Shown here: positions 1-11,797 of the stretch, piece by piece | Position numbering within the stretch: position 1 is the stretch's first letter | How the letters are laid out: every line of letters starts with the position of its first letter | Origin: Dipylidium caninum | Lineage: Eukaryota; Platyhelminthes; Cestoda; Cyclophyllidea; Dipylidiidae | Assembly: GCA_017562135.1 (NCBI GenBank) | Contig: QEYB01001046.1 | Location: forward strand, 3,162,001 to 3,226,000 | Direction of reading: 5' to 3' | Length of the DNA: 64,000 nt | The notes under the pieces: generated by a model | Seen by the model: only the letters and a program-made list of their open reading frames with translations | What the model was told of the DNA's origin: nothing | Database searches by the model: none | Program-made: the position numbers and the translations under genes

Positions 1-350
1 CGACTCGATAAACCAAATCCTTCTTGAATATTGCCACACCAATCTTATCATCTGAATATGGTCCGAAATGGTTTGCTGAGACTTTCTCCAACCCTCTATT
101 TTGTCAGAAAGGGATCTTGCTCCGACACGGCCCTAACAACATCGTCGACAATCAAACATGGTCGTCCAGAACGTGGCTCATCGAAAACGTCTAAATCACC
201 ACGTTTTAAATTTTTCAGTTTGTTCTGTCAGAAAATGAACCTTTACAAAACGCTTGGAAGAACTTTCTAATGCCTCTGCAGCATTTCTTCCTTGTTGAAA
301 ATCGTATAAAATACAGTGATGTAAATGGACTTTATCAGTAGCCATGGCTA
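1..350 (-). mobile_element. Degraded mariner-family transposase, N-terminal fragment
   Basis: Read on the minus strand from about 345, the sequence begins with MATDKVHLHHCILYDFQQGR, the usual N-terminal helix-turn-helix start of mariner transposases. In a shifted frame it continues through a GSFSDRT-like stretch and then DVFDEPRSGRPCLIVDDVV, the conserved linker between the two helix-turn-helix parts. The open frame is broken at least twice (a stop just after TEKFKTW and a frame change before GDLDVFDEP), so the copy is dead. The catalytic DD(34)D part would lie to the left of the window and is not seen. The fragment has the same orientation as ELP1 and probably sits in one of its introns. Terminal inverted repeats were not located. 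Confidence 0.8.
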
Positions 351-829
351 CACTATCGCTCCACGCTTAAGACTAAGGTTAACCAATTTTTGTTTCAATT
401 AATTTGGTACGTCAGTATGTATACATCAAGCGGGACGAATAGTCAAAAATGTGCCAAATAAACATGTGCTATGTGCCGGAAACTTCTGTCATAGAAATGA
501 GCAGAACTTTCCGGCAGACTTGATATAAAAACTCCAGCAAGTGGTGACCTAAAGAGAAATAAACATTTAGTGGCCGATGATAAGGTAATATATTAAGGAA
601 GTGTCCAATCCTACAAAAAATGATCACTAAAAATAGTGATAAGGAGTGGAATAAAAAAACTGATAAATAATTAATTTAAATATGTGGATGAGTAAACCCT
701 ACGACAACTTGACATACGTTTATGATGGCTACCGAGCAAAGCACGTAAGAGAGAAATAAAGGGATCTTGCGTTAGTTAGTACGCTAGCCACACTGCCGTT
801 AAATATAGGAGACACCTATGATTCCCAAA
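351..829. other. AT-rich non-coding stretch, no feature recognised
   Basis: The stretch lies between the mariner fragment and the last supported ELP1 exon. It is AT-rich with scattered stops in all frames. It may hold the outer end of the mariner element and ELP1 intron sequence; no terminal repeat was identified. Confidence 0.4.
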
Positions 830-3551
830 GTAACCTCAGCGTCCAAGCGTCGGTAATACATGGAGCGTGATTGGGTGCAGCCTGTTGTCTCTCTTGCAGA
901 ATGTTCAAACCGGCGAAAACCGGGTGTCTGGGTTCACGCCAGTCGGAGGCCAATGCGAGAAACCATGGGGGGGCGGCGGAATCCGCGAACTGGACAAAGA
1001 GAGAAACGGAGACACCCGTTTCCGTTGTCCAAGTTGGCGAAAGGCTCACCGAGCTCACAGCAACGGGAAAAGTGAGGCGAGAGGCATGCATTGGGGGCGG
1101 GATGGTGGTATGAGCGAAAGCCGTTATACCAACATTCTCTAAAAAGAAAAACTAAGTATATTAACGGTTCCGATAAGTTGTTGGAAAGCGAATGCTTTAT
1201 TTGAAAGATATTTTGCCTACTTTCCCAGACCAGTTTCTTTTTGTCAAATCCATACAAAACTAAAACTTCTCCGGTTAGGTTGCTCAAATTGCAAAGTAGG
1301 CCATTAGTGTCAGGAGCAACCGCTTATCTTAGACGTCCTGATAAGTACCTACATCAGGCCAAGCATTTCACTGAAATTTAGGCCTCACAAATCTAACTTC
1401 TAATAAGCAAATGAAAGTGGAAAACCCATTGAAAAAAAATTGATTATGGCTAAAAAGAAAACACTCCCCAATGATAAAAATTAGTTGCAATAAAGCTCTT
1501 CCAAAAATAAGTTAAACAAACATTGACAATGTAAAAGTATGAAAATCCGAAAAACTCTTCATTGACGTAAGATATACTTACCAATTTCGATGCTTAGTGA
1601 AAAGTTTAAAAAAAATGGGAAAAAATTTATCGACCAATGATGGCAGTGATTAAAGCACCGAGTCAATATTTAACTAATCAAGAATCGCTTACTAGGGAAG
1701 TACGGAATGAAACTTTTCAGGATAGAAGCTAACTATTAAGATTCCAAATTTTAAAAAGATCTAAGGATTTCTACTTACGCCCATCAATTACCGCAACAAT
1801 TGCCGGATCCTCAGCGTCGGCATGCCAGGCGTTGCGGTCGATGCAACTGACGAAAGACCAGGATAAAAACGAGGTATCGCAATAATCAGGGCCAACAGAG
1901 ACAGCAGCGTGGAGGGTAGAGGTGCTGGCCTCCCCGACATTACCGAAAGTCAGCGATACTCGCCCCAATGGGTATGCAGTAGGAGAATGAGGATGCGGAA
2001 TGAGCGAGAGTTCAGCCTTAACGCTCCAATGGTAGTTAGAACTAGTATAAAGTTTCACTTAAGGAGGTGAAAAAGAAAACAAAGAGTTATAATAAATAAA
2101 ACTATTCAGTTTCCTATGAAGTCAGAAAGAAACATGAAAGAATATTCATTGTTGAAGTTTATAGGAATAACAATAAAGCCGTTTCAACGGATTAACAGAA
2201 ATATGGACAAAAAAACGAAACAAATGACGGATAAGGAAGTCAAGAAACCCTCTTAACTAATAACGGGAGACACAAGAAAAAACAAAACATTATGGCACGT
2301 CAGTGAACAAAATTAGATAGAACAAAAGATGGTGGTTTTCTATACCGTGGAGTATTATCTAACCATTAGTACACTGGAAATAAAAATACCTATATAAAAT
2401 GTTTGCCACTTCCACCTTCAATATTACTACTCAAGAAAAAAAGAAGATCCACAGATAATACCTACCGAAAGGAAAAACCGTTAATTCAGACGTATCAAGA
2501 GGAAGTAGAAGAACTGCCATAATATGTTCTTCCGTATCAAAAATTATTTTTCCAACACGGAAATGATCACAGTGTGGTGATGAGAGCAGATGAACTTCGC
2601 CATGGGACAACCCATTTAGTTCAGAAAAAGCCACATGGAGAAATCTGCCGGCTCGACGTTTGCTGGTAGCAATTAGTTGGACCCTGGGTCTAGAAAAAGG
2701 CATAGACGATTCAAAAGGTAACCAACTACCGCCAACAGAGGCCGGTCTCCATTTCGTGTGTTTCCGCTCCAATTGAGAAGAGTTCCCCAGTTGTATTAAA
2801 GATATGAAGCCGACGGTGAAACCGGGGACCATTTTTGTCGGTCCATAAAACAGCAAAATAGTGTCCATCCTCGCGCCACGAAATCTCGCCAGGAAGAGAG
2901 GATGAGAGGGTAGAAATCTGGCAGATTATTAAAGCAATTAAAAGTCAGTACAACCTCGCCTGTCTCTTCTGGAACTTTTAAAGTTCCTCTAAATTGAGTT
3001 TCCGCTTTTCCCCATCCGACGTTAACAAAGCCATCTTAAAAGGGATAATGCTAGAAAAATTGGTGGGTACCCCATTTGGTGGCGAGAGTAGATAAATTAA
3101 TTGTAGCAACCCTTTCTAGAGATGCATTGACAACGATAACATTGTTATCATCTAAAAGAGATTTGTTGTAAAAAGCCATTACCAGTCAAAACGACCCCAA
3201 CAGATAGATCAGGGGAGAAGACACAACACTGTAAGGACCCTTCAAAATCGAGGCGTTCCAAGGTCTTTGCCCGAGTAAAAAAAGATAAGATGTCCAAACC
3301 TGGTCAGGGATTTGAAGTAACGCAACTGAACTTATGCACTGTATGCATATGCACGGAAGATGTAAATAAACGATCTTCAAAACACATTCATTAGTTAAAA
3401 AAGCGCTGAAAGTGCGTTGGTGGCAAAATCTTGTGATTCCTTTATCAGTTGCCGCCCATAAGTCACCAGAAAGTTTATCAACGCAAATATCATTAACTAA
3501 TACATTCGGCACTATTTCTGACGATAACGCAAGAGTCTTAAGATTTCGCAT
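830..3551 (-). CDS. ELP1: Elongator complex protein 1, N-terminal half (3' part missing)
   Basis: ELP1 is the WD40 scaffold of Elongator, which modifies wobble uridines in tRNA. The start at 3551 gives MRNLKTLALS, like the MRNL start of the family. Exons on the minus strand: about 3420-3551; 3184-3264 (KTLERLDFEGS); about 2990-3152 (FVNVGWGKAETQFRG); 2730-about 2890 (SWREDGHYFAV); 2462-2689; 1779-2041 (SSNYHWSVKAEL to VAVIDG); about 830-1138 (TTIPPPMHASRLTF). All match successive blocks of the first ELP1 propeller. Introns 3153-3183 (31 nt) and 2690-2729 (40 nt) keep frame, as does the 640-nt intron 1139-1778. The second propeller and TPR region are not visible and probably lie left of the window. 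No frame break was seen. The left boundary at 830 is approximate. Confidence 0.88.
3153..3183 (-). other. 31-nt intron in ELP1
   Basis: On the minus strand the intron begins GTAATGG and ends CTTTTAG. Removing it joins SVGVVLT to DDNNVIVV in frame. It represents the very short intron class seen throughout this window. Confidence 0.8.
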
Positions 3552-4717
3552 GCTCGACAAATAAACTACGGCGATTATGATTGGCCGTTACGACAAATCA
3601 AAAGGCCAGAGTTAAGAGCATCATATTGGTAATAAAACGGATAATGACTCACAAAACCAACCTTCGCATAGTTTCGGCATCAAAATTGAACTAGAAGAGA
3701 ACATACGTGCTGTTTATAGATAAAAACCCATTTGCCTTTGCAAAATTTTCAACCAAAGTTAAGCAGATGAAGCTCCTGCTTACATGCTAGAAACCAAACA
3801 CATAGTCAAAAAAGCGGAAAAATGGGTTTAAGGGAAAACGAGTACATTTTCTTATATTCCCTCCTAAAACAGATATGTTGAATGAAAATTTTCAGTTGAC
3901 TCGATGCCCAGTCAGTGAGCGTCGTTTCTGTTCACAATAGATACTGCCATTGTTATTAAAATTCCGCTCTAATTTATCTGCTTCATCGGTCCCCATTACT
4001 TTAAATCCATCTCTACCAGACGGAGCTTTAATGATTTTCTAGTCATCACAATTTCTTAAATATCATAACTCTTAATCCACTTAGCAAGAGGTATGTGCAG
4101 CTGACAACCAATGTGAGAATAGCATGCTTATCCAGGAAGCCGAGCACAAACTTTTCATATAGTAGCTTGCAAAATTTGACACATTTTTGCGTTAGAGAGC
4201 CTTGCTCACTTCGGAAAAAGCCTCGAGTTCGGCTGTTACTTCGCAGATTATTGATTTCTCAGCGCAATTGTCATATGTATTAGACAGTAAAGCTAGACAA
4301 ATGGGATTCAGGTACTTAATGTCACAAGGCAAATAAATTGCACGGAAGCCATTAAATCGTTTAATGCTGCCGCACGCGAAAGTGTGTCGGGATTTGCGTG
4401 GGAGATGGTAGAGCATGGTACAAATAGGTTCTTACATAATCTACAGAGTGAAAACTGAAATCACCTATGTATGCTTTTATGACAAGCGCTCTTTGACCAC
4501 CTTCAATGTGTAAAATTTAAATGCCAACCACTTAAAGCGCCTCCTTCTCTGTACTTGTACAAACTGTCATAGTGCCAAATTGAAAACTTCCAGCAATATA
4601 GGCCAGTCTTACTTAATGCGTTAAATATCGTTTGTTTCAGCGCACTGATTGTTGTGCGTTCAATTATGTTCCAACTTGTGTCCATGCCCACGTAGGATCC
4701 GCCCGCTTTTATTACCA
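3552..4717. other. Divergent intergenic region between ELP1 and the PRADC1-like gene
   Basis: ELP1 is read leftward and the PRADC1-like gene rightward, so this 1.17-kb stretch should hold both 5' regions. A minus-strand open frame of 74 codons at 4192-4416 has no recognisable motif and I do not call it a gene. No promoter element could be assigned. Confidence 0.5.
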
Positions 4718-5600
4718 ATGACGATTGGATTAAAAATTCTCCATCAGCTTACGTTTTTGTTCTACATATCAATAGTATTTGGTACGGGGCTTGTGTTCCT
4801 CACTGTCAACCACTTAGCACTTTCCCTTTGTTCTTGTGGTTTTGTTGATCGGATAGCTCTAAAAGTTGTCGGCAGATCCGGCAAAGATGTCATTTTCCCC
4901 GTTTCTACTTCAAGCATCGGGCTTCAATTTGTATAGATTCATTACTCGTCTGCAATTTTTAGAATGTTTCCTATATATATACCAAGCTTGTCCCAACTCA
5001 ACCTGTCAACGCTTGTTCACGGATCATGAATGCCAACGCAGTTCAAAACGGAATAGCTTTCGTCATCAGGGGGTTTGTTTATTATATACTTTCTTTTTGG
5101 TGCTTTAGTGGTTGCAGTTTTGTCACGAAAGCCAGTTTCGCACAAGCTGCCGGTGCGGTTGCATTCATCTCCTACGACTATCACAACAATTCTGCACGCA
5201 CTCTGAACATGGTACCCGATGAAACTGCAACTCGAGTCTGGATCCCTTGTGCATTCATGCAGGGCAGCCACGCGTAGGTTCAAATACCATGTCTAGGATG
5301 AGAAATCTGTTGTAAAATCTTGAATACTTGTCATGGTGACACTTCACGTCACGCATTTCGTCACTGCTCAGAGGTGTGGTTATCAGTTAAGCCTTGAGCT
5401 TTTTGCCGGCGCTCCCTTCCATGTGTATGGTTATTTGATCTTTTAATTGTTAACGGGTAAATTATATCTGGATTTTTAGTCAAAATCTGCTGCAGTTGAT
5501 GGAGTCAGACAATAAAACCTATTTAGATGTGGATTTTCCCGTGGACCGCAGTGGTGCTCTTATAATTTTGGATAGGTATTCGCCCATGCGATTGGGATGA
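4718..5600 (+). CDS. PRADC1: Secreted protease-associated (PA) domain protein, PRADC1-like
   Basis: Five exons (4718-4781, 4857-4930, 4963-5072, 5109-5273, 5480-5600) join in frame to 534 nt, giving 177 residues against about 188 in human PRADC1. The first 22 residues form a hydrophobic signal peptide ending in VFA, so the product should enter the secretory pathway. The PA domain follows: YTKLVPTQPVNAC, then NGIAFVIRGGCSFVTKA (the family's hallmark RGGCSF), AQAAGAVAFISYDY and WIPCAFMQGSHA. It is one PA domain with no protease domain, as in the family, where it probably acts in protein interaction or sorting. Introns of 32 and 36 nt occur inside. The last nine codons after the splice-like GATAG/GTATT at about 5573-5580 are less certain, because another donor is possible there. 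Confidence 0.85.
4931..4962 (+). other. 32-nt intron in the PRADC1-like gene
   Basis: The intron begins GTATAG and ends TTTTTAG. Its removal joins SIGLQF to NVSYIYTKLVP without changing frame, matching the spacing of the PRADC1 family. Confidence 0.8.
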
Positions 5601-7712
5601 TTTGCTTTCTCTTTGACTTCACGTCCTCTGGTTCAAGCTTTTATATTGTATTTTTTTACAGTTGATGTCAAAGTGTTGCTAACCTGTTCTTAGCTTTTGG
5701 TGTTAGGGTTGACGGTTTCCATAAACTTCAACTATTTTATCATGTTGTAACTTGGATTGTCGGATGAGTTGTTTGGTCTGCGATATTTGACTTCGTTTTA
5801 GAGTATTGATCCTAACAACGTTCCTTACCATTTTCAAGTTGATAGTTGAAGGTTCTGGACGTATCATCCCGAAACTATAGTGTCGCATCAGTATTATGCG
5901 ATCTTAAATCTAGTAACGAAGTTATGGGCTTAATCATAGTAGCGTCTAGTACATGGTTAATGAAATAATCTCACCCTATATGTGGAAAGAATGACTAATA
6001 ACTGGGGAACATGTTGTTGAAGGAGTAATTGGTCAATCTTACACGAAATACATGCAGCATGTGGGGCGTTCTTTTTATTCCTCTTAGTGTCCCAAGACTT
6101 TAAATGATGGGGTTATTTTCCAAAAAAATGTGGAAGAAAGGTGGGTAAAAGTCCCGAAAATGTATACACGGGCATTCATAAGTGGTGCTGGCCTGGTTGA
6201 TTAAGAAGTCAGGCACGCATTTACAGACGTTGTGGTGTTGGTTTCACCAGAGCGTGGATGTAATATGGTCGAAAAGGAGGAAGCTCGTCTTCGTCATAAT
6301 AGATGCAATATTAACACTGGAACGAGTTGTTTCGTCGGTAGAAGTGTAGAGACCAGCCTAACATGCACAAAACGTGTATATAAGTACGTGAATATCTGAA
6401 CTAGGACAGTCTTGTTGGAAAACGGAACCAGAGTAGTAAAGAGAACCAAGGGGGACGGTTGGTTGGTTTCTGGAAGTGCAAAGCCAATAATTTAGAGGAA
6501 GTTGGAGATTGACGCGAGCGGAGAGCAGGGCTGTAATCTTAAACGTCCGTTGTGATTTGATGTCACACAGAGCTGCATATTAACCGGGGCCTCTGGGTAA
6601 CTTGAATCTTTATTGAAGCAACGTTAAATGAGGAAAACCTGGTCCCTCATGATAATGGCAAGAGAAAAAGACTAAATCCAAAGTACAGAGCAACCGTTGA
6701 TGGGTCTATTTATCAAGTAACACTGATTCATTACATGTTACATGAACAACAAACTCATAGCTCTAAGACTCGAAATAGAGACAATGAACGAATGTGACAG
6801 ATTTAGGTGAAGAAATGTCGTCTCTGGGCGCTGAGAGTGACATCAGGTCAGAAACTCCGGCGGGGACTAATATCTAAAGTAGCAATCGATTAACCAGAAG
6901 GAGAACACCCATTTACTAAAAAAAAGCTTTGGGTGCTATAAGTATTTTCGCATTCAGATACGCAAAAAAGCGGATGTTCTATTTGGCAATATTCCAAAAA
7001 ATTAAATCGAACCTCTGGCAAGGACTTTGATACAATCCTTCGAGAACTCGGCCAAAACTACCGTCTCTACTAATACAGCAAAAAGGTTACAGTTTAATAC
7101 ATTAAACGGCCCACTTCCCGCAATTGACCAGAAGGTAAGCGTTTTCTTATTTTTACTTCAAGTCACAAAACACAGAGTTACAAGACCGCATTTTTTATTA
7201 GCGTACATGTATCGGCAATTTGTTTATATAAGCCGTTGAGTCTACGTAAGATTTAAGCCTTTGAAACGGGCTGTCTTGCCTTTTTTAGCGTTAGTTCTAC
7301 TTCCACCCATTTTCATGCAACGTACCTTGAGGTAGTACCTTAATTTATCCAGTAGTTTCACTTCCCCACCTGACAGAATGTCTGACAGTTATTTTAATTT
7401 TGTTATAATAACTGTACGCATTCACATGGTTCTGGTGCCTACCGTCGATTAATACTCTCACTTCCTAATCACGTTGCTCGAAAAGTAGTTTTCGACCACT
7501 TTTATAGTTCGAAGCTATTTGGTACGTAGTCGTAAGTTTAGGTTCCTCCTCGGTAGACGTACTTTAATTTAAGATACCAGCCCTGCCAAGGTTGAATGTG
7601 TTGGAATCACACGCAACTGATGGATTTTTAGCCAAATTTCTTTCGACGGCGCGAACTGTGGAATATTACACAGTCGCAAAATGTAACTTTTATCAATCCA
7701 TTTTTATTTTAG
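5601..7712. other. 2.1-kb intergenic stretch, no gene recognised
   Basis: Only short open frames occur here. At 6934-6952 the tract CTATAAGTATTTTCGCAT is followed by TCAG; the same 18 bases occur at a confirmed splice acceptor of CFAP44 (see findings). The end of the stretch (7701-7712) is a pyrimidine-rich acceptor directly before the ZFYVE19-like start codon. Confidence 0.5.
7701..7712 (+). promoter_or_regulatory. Splice acceptor directly before the ZFYVE19-like ATG, possible trans-splice site
   Basis: A T-rich run ending TTTTAG abuts the ATG at 7713, and the encoded protein starts there with the first zinc-binding cysteines, as in the family. A cis exon contributing only 5' UTR would explain it. 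So would addition of a spliced leader, known in flatworms. No spliced-leader RNA gene was found in this window. Confidence 0.4.
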
Positions 7713-10123
7713 ATGTCTTGCAATCAGTGTGCTAAAAGACTGTCATTTAGCGAAAGAAATGTGCGTTCTCTCTAACTTTTTTCTAGCTTCTATTCCTCCT
7801 TAGATGGCCTGTTCCGTTTGCAAATTTATTATGTGCAAAAAGTGCTTAGCTTTTTCTTTACCCTCATCCAGCGAACGCAAACCTCCCAAAATCTGTCTTC
7901 ATTGTTACGAGCGGATTTCACAGTAGGATACTTTTTACATGTTTACTGTTTCCCATAGAAACCTTCCAGATAATGATCCTCTTCCACTTGACCCACCCAT
8001 CAACTACCTACGGTAGTTATTTTCTTGTCTGTTTGGATGTATCCCCTATAGACGCATGAATAATTTGCAGAATAAGCAAAGCGATCATCCCAACCATCTA
8101 ATTCAGAGACAAGTGCCTTATAGTAAGGCTGGCGCTACTCTGTGCGCAAAGTAGGATTTTTCGTGACCGTCTACACTTTTCCCTTATGTATTTTCAGCTG
8201 AACTAGAATCGAAACGGTTGGATAGTTCAGGTACTAATAAGGTATGGAACATGTAATTATATTTGTGTCTTAAATTTAACATCTCGAACCAAATTATATT
8301 CCTAGTAATGTGGACGCTCTTCACTTGGAAATCCTTGACGAAAACGCTCGAAAATGCTTATAATAGTTCCTTAGGTTAGTGTGTTATAGAGTAGAATTTC
8401 AATGTGCAGTGGGCTCTACTTTGTATTTTTAGCATCCATATTGGGCTTATTTTTGAGATTTTTGCTAAATATGCATCATATCATATTGTTTCTGAGGTGA
8501 AAAGTTAACTCCAGAAGTAAGAGATCTTTTTTATTTTTATATTAATATCTGCTTTCTACTACACCCTGATTTTTTTACACGATTACAAGCCTGAAAGTAT
8601 TCCAACGCTGGAGGAACTGCAGACCAGATTGAATGCTTTGAATGATTTCCTGTTAACTCACAACATTGCATCAGGACGTGGGCGGGCCGGCAAGAAAGAG
8701 TCGGATGAAGTTAAGGTTGTTGTAGATCAGGTGAGTTGATAACGTTGATTTTAATAATGATATTGACTTTGTGTTTCAGGATTCACCCTGCTTTTCGTTA
8801 CTAAGATTAGTGTTGTTAACCATGATTTATGTAAAAATTGTGATAGGAAAATTGTCAACGTCATTTAGCATATTCCCGCTTTATTTAAATAACGCTTTAT
8901 GGGAATAATCAAAAGGCTACATTTTCATATGCTCAAGTTATTTCGTGTGGTTTATGTAGTTGAAATCTTTATTAGTACAATATTTTTGTAATTTTTTGGC
9001 GCAAAATTCAAATCAAAATATGAAACCGTGTTTTTTACTTAGTGCCTATTTTTGTCTCTGCGAAACGTGTCATATTTTTGGCATTTAATCCCTACTGTTG
9101 TCATGATTTAAATTATCCAATAAATTTGGGCCGATCACTATCCACCGACTTTTTTTCTCGTTATTTGAGGATTTCATGCCACTTTTTCTGTTACTTCCCC
9201 TGCCATTTCCATATTGAACTTGTCTATTGAATGATCATTCCTTCTTGCGTCTATAATTCCGCGGTGAGCGTTTGAATATTTTTGGTGGTCTTATTGGTAA
9301 CGCTTCACATAGTTGGTCATTAATCCGATCTCACCAATGCGGGGAATGATTGTGTAAGGATCAGGTATGCCAAAAAATTTCGTTGGCAAATCAATCACGT
9401 GTTACCAGTAGTGGACTTTTTGTCATTCTCCAAACACTTATTCTATTTAGATGTAAATAAAATTTATGGAGGACTACCGACCGCAAAGCACTTACTTTTC
9501 CCGATTATTTGCGGTGTAAATACGTTAATCCTCATCATATCGATTCGAAATCAGTTGCCGCGGTCTAACGTAGGTTATTTTGAGAGTATATGGAAGCGAG
9601 GTGTTTGTAGGCTTAATTCTGCTAGACACCATGACGAACTAATTGGCTGCTAGTGTATTTGATGTACACTTCCGTGTATATTTTAATTAACAATCAAACA
9701 GCACATAAAAACGAAACTTTGAATTGAATCTTTGGTAATTTTTAATGCTTCAGGAACTTTTTGATCCCTTTTTATATACTTATTTCGCTTTGAAACATTT
9801 AAACTTATCGAAAGTTCACACTTGCCATTATGAATTAAAAACCAGGCATTGGATGAAGTTCGATTGTCTTCACTTCATGAAGAGCCCTTGGATAAAAACG
9901 CGAAGGTTCCCACTCGTGATCGAATTTACTGTTCATTTTGTGGCAACGTTGCCACGGTCCAGTGCCCAGCCTGTATGGACGAAGAATTTTGTGACTACTG
10001 TTTTAGGTAGGCGCCGAAACAACTTTTATTTTGCGAAAACTTCCTTTTATTGTACATTCATGTCTTTTCAGACGCGCTCACAAGTCAAGGCACGCAAGAC
10101 ATCACGCCCCTCTTTCTATTTAA
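7713..10123 (+). CDS. ZFYVE19: FYVE zinc-finger protein, ZFYVE19 (ANCHR)-like
   Basis: ANCHR binds phosphatidylinositol 3-phosphate and CHMP4C and holds back abscission in the Aurora B checkpoint. The FYVE finger starts at residue 1, as in the human protein: CNQC, then CSVCKFIMCKKC, then CLHCYER, giving the paired zinc ligands. Exons 7713-7760, 7804-7922, 7959-8012 and 8052-about 8150 are joined by introns of 43, 36 and 39 nt. A helical exon (8591-8730, PTLEELQTRLNAL) and a C-terminal B-box-like exon (about 9851-10006) follow. The latter has CSFCGNV, CPACMDEEFCDYCF and, after the intron, RRAHKSRH, matching the cysteine/histidine C-terminus of ANCHR. The stop is at 10121-10123. The joins around 8150-8250 were not resolved. 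The protein is shorter than the human one. Confidence 0.8.
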
Positions 10124-10381
10124 AAACAGAACAAACGTTGTAATCTAAATCCTTAATTGTTACCTTTATTGCTTGTATCGTAGTAGACGCTGAGGTCTCT
10201 GATATTTATTTTTTCCGGTTTATTATTACTTTTTCCCTAGGGTTTCACTTTGCATTTATACTTTATTTCTCGCCTTTTTCTACGTGAGCGTTTGAAAATC
10301 CGGGAATACGCTGGTATGTACAGGAGAGTTGGTCAAGACCCAATTGTCTGAAGAGCATTTCGTCTGAACAGGATCGAAATC

Positions 10382-10904
10382 TTACGCTTCGGACAAAAAA
10401 ACCTCCTTGGTGATGGCATTCTCACCGATTCCTCGAGGCATTGTGTCGTATCCCGTGATACCCATGGTTTCAAGACCATGTTTATACTGGTCAAAGGTGA
10501 TGAATTCCCTCATATTTGGGTCAAGCATGTGGAAAATTGCCTCAGCGTTAGCTAATGTAAAGATGAAGGGGTTTTCTCCTCTTCCATGTTGGGCCAGCTT
10601 CAATTTCTCCAGCACCGAAATCATGTACTTGAATGGGTTTTCTGCGTATCAGTAGAGCGACGTAAAAGTTCATTTGTGTGCAATGTAGGATTTAGACAAT
10701 TTTCAATGTGGATTAGGTAGATTACGTTTTTGATAAAGGGTGAAACTATAAGCTGATAAGAATGGATGCAAAACTAATGTTAGGGAGCCTGCCTGGTTTG
10801 TTGAAGATAACAAGGCTTGTGAGGTTGAAAAGAAGTTCGGGAATACGCTTTTCATTAAGGTATTTCTCGGCTTCAATGAATTTGGGACAGTTCTTGCGAT
10901 CCAT
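10382..10904 (-). CDS. EFCAB10: EF-hand calcium-binding domain protein 10
   Basis: Two exons (10793-10904 and 10382-10641, minus strand) join in frame to 372 nt, giving 123 residues, close to the human length. The first exon gives MDRKNCPKFIEAEKYLNEKRIPELLFNLTS, resembling the RIIa-like dimerisation helix of EFCAB10. The junction reads FNKP/ENPFKYMISVLEKL, equal to the family's RPENP...LISLLE. The C-terminal half holds one EF-hand-like loop starting DPNMREFITFDQY, which lacks the usual glutamate at loop position 12, so calcium binding is doubtful. The function of the family is poorly known and linked to cilia. The intron uses a GC donor. The gene lies tail-to-tail with the ZFYVE19-like gene, 258 bp between stops. 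Confidence 0.88.
10642..10792 (-). other. GC-AG intron of EFCAB10
   Basis: The minus-strand exon ends CCAG and is followed by GCAGGC; the intron closes at ACGCAG. The protein alignment across the junction requires exactly this join, so the GC donor is real unless the base is a sequencing error. Confidence 0.7.
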
Positions 10905-11797
10905 GGGCTCGAAAGTTACTTATTACCATGGTCACCGATTAAAACAAACGCGGGGCAGGGTTGTATTTACAATAATATTTTTGTCAAAACGAAAAGGTGG
11001 CATGGCATGCTCCCGTTAAGGGGCGCGATTTGTTTAGTAGAGTTGCGTTAAGTGTCTTGTAAATATTCGCTTTCAAACGCGCTTTCAAATTTCCAATGCG
11101 ACACCGCTTTGCGTCTGATTGTTGCATTTTAAGCTCAGCGCAATCAATCTTAGACTATAACGCAACAGTGCGACCCAAATTTTTTTTCCGCAATCGAAGA
11201 ATCCGAGGCCTCTGGGCTTCTTATTGGTGCTCGGGTGCGCGAATGCGAGACGCTATCGGCAATTTTATAACCGTCTAAAATTCGCACATATGCGATTGCA
11301 GGTGAATCCTTTTTCCATTGAAACAAACACCAGCGTAATACCGTATTCGTGTTGCTCTTGTTCGAAAATTCTTCATCTTGTGGAGTTATGTCCGATTTTC
11401 CGACCTTTTGGCCTGCCTGTCATTGAATGCAATTTTTCCTTTAGGCGTTATGGCGGTGTGTGTCTCCAATAGTATAGGTCATCATCTAAAAACCCGGTGT
11501 TTGATTTCAAAGGAATCTTATGTGAATTGGAAATTACGCATATGCGGACTTCAACTGGAATGGGATATAGGAAATGATGAGTATTATGGTGTCCGCAGCG
11601 TGACCCGACTGTCCAGTAGAAAAAAAAGAACCTAGAGTTAATTATGCTTTAATGAAATGTCAAAAGAACGCATGGCACGGAAAGGGAGCGACCTGGTTAG
11701 TGAAGTGCGATAGTGTATATTTTGCATTTGCAATATTAATTCTATGGTCTCTCAAATAATATATCTTTTAATGGTAAATGAATAAACGGCAAAGACC
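10905..11797. other. Upstream region shared by EFCAB10 and the coiled-coil gene
   Basis: The two genes diverge from here. Plus-strand open frames of 60-85 codons at 11096-11635 overlap one another in different frames and carry no motif I recognise, so none is called. Confidence 0.4.

Noticed and set aside
31..270. Plus-strand open frame of 79 codons
   Set aside because: It is the reverse of the mariner transposase fragment, which explains the open frame.
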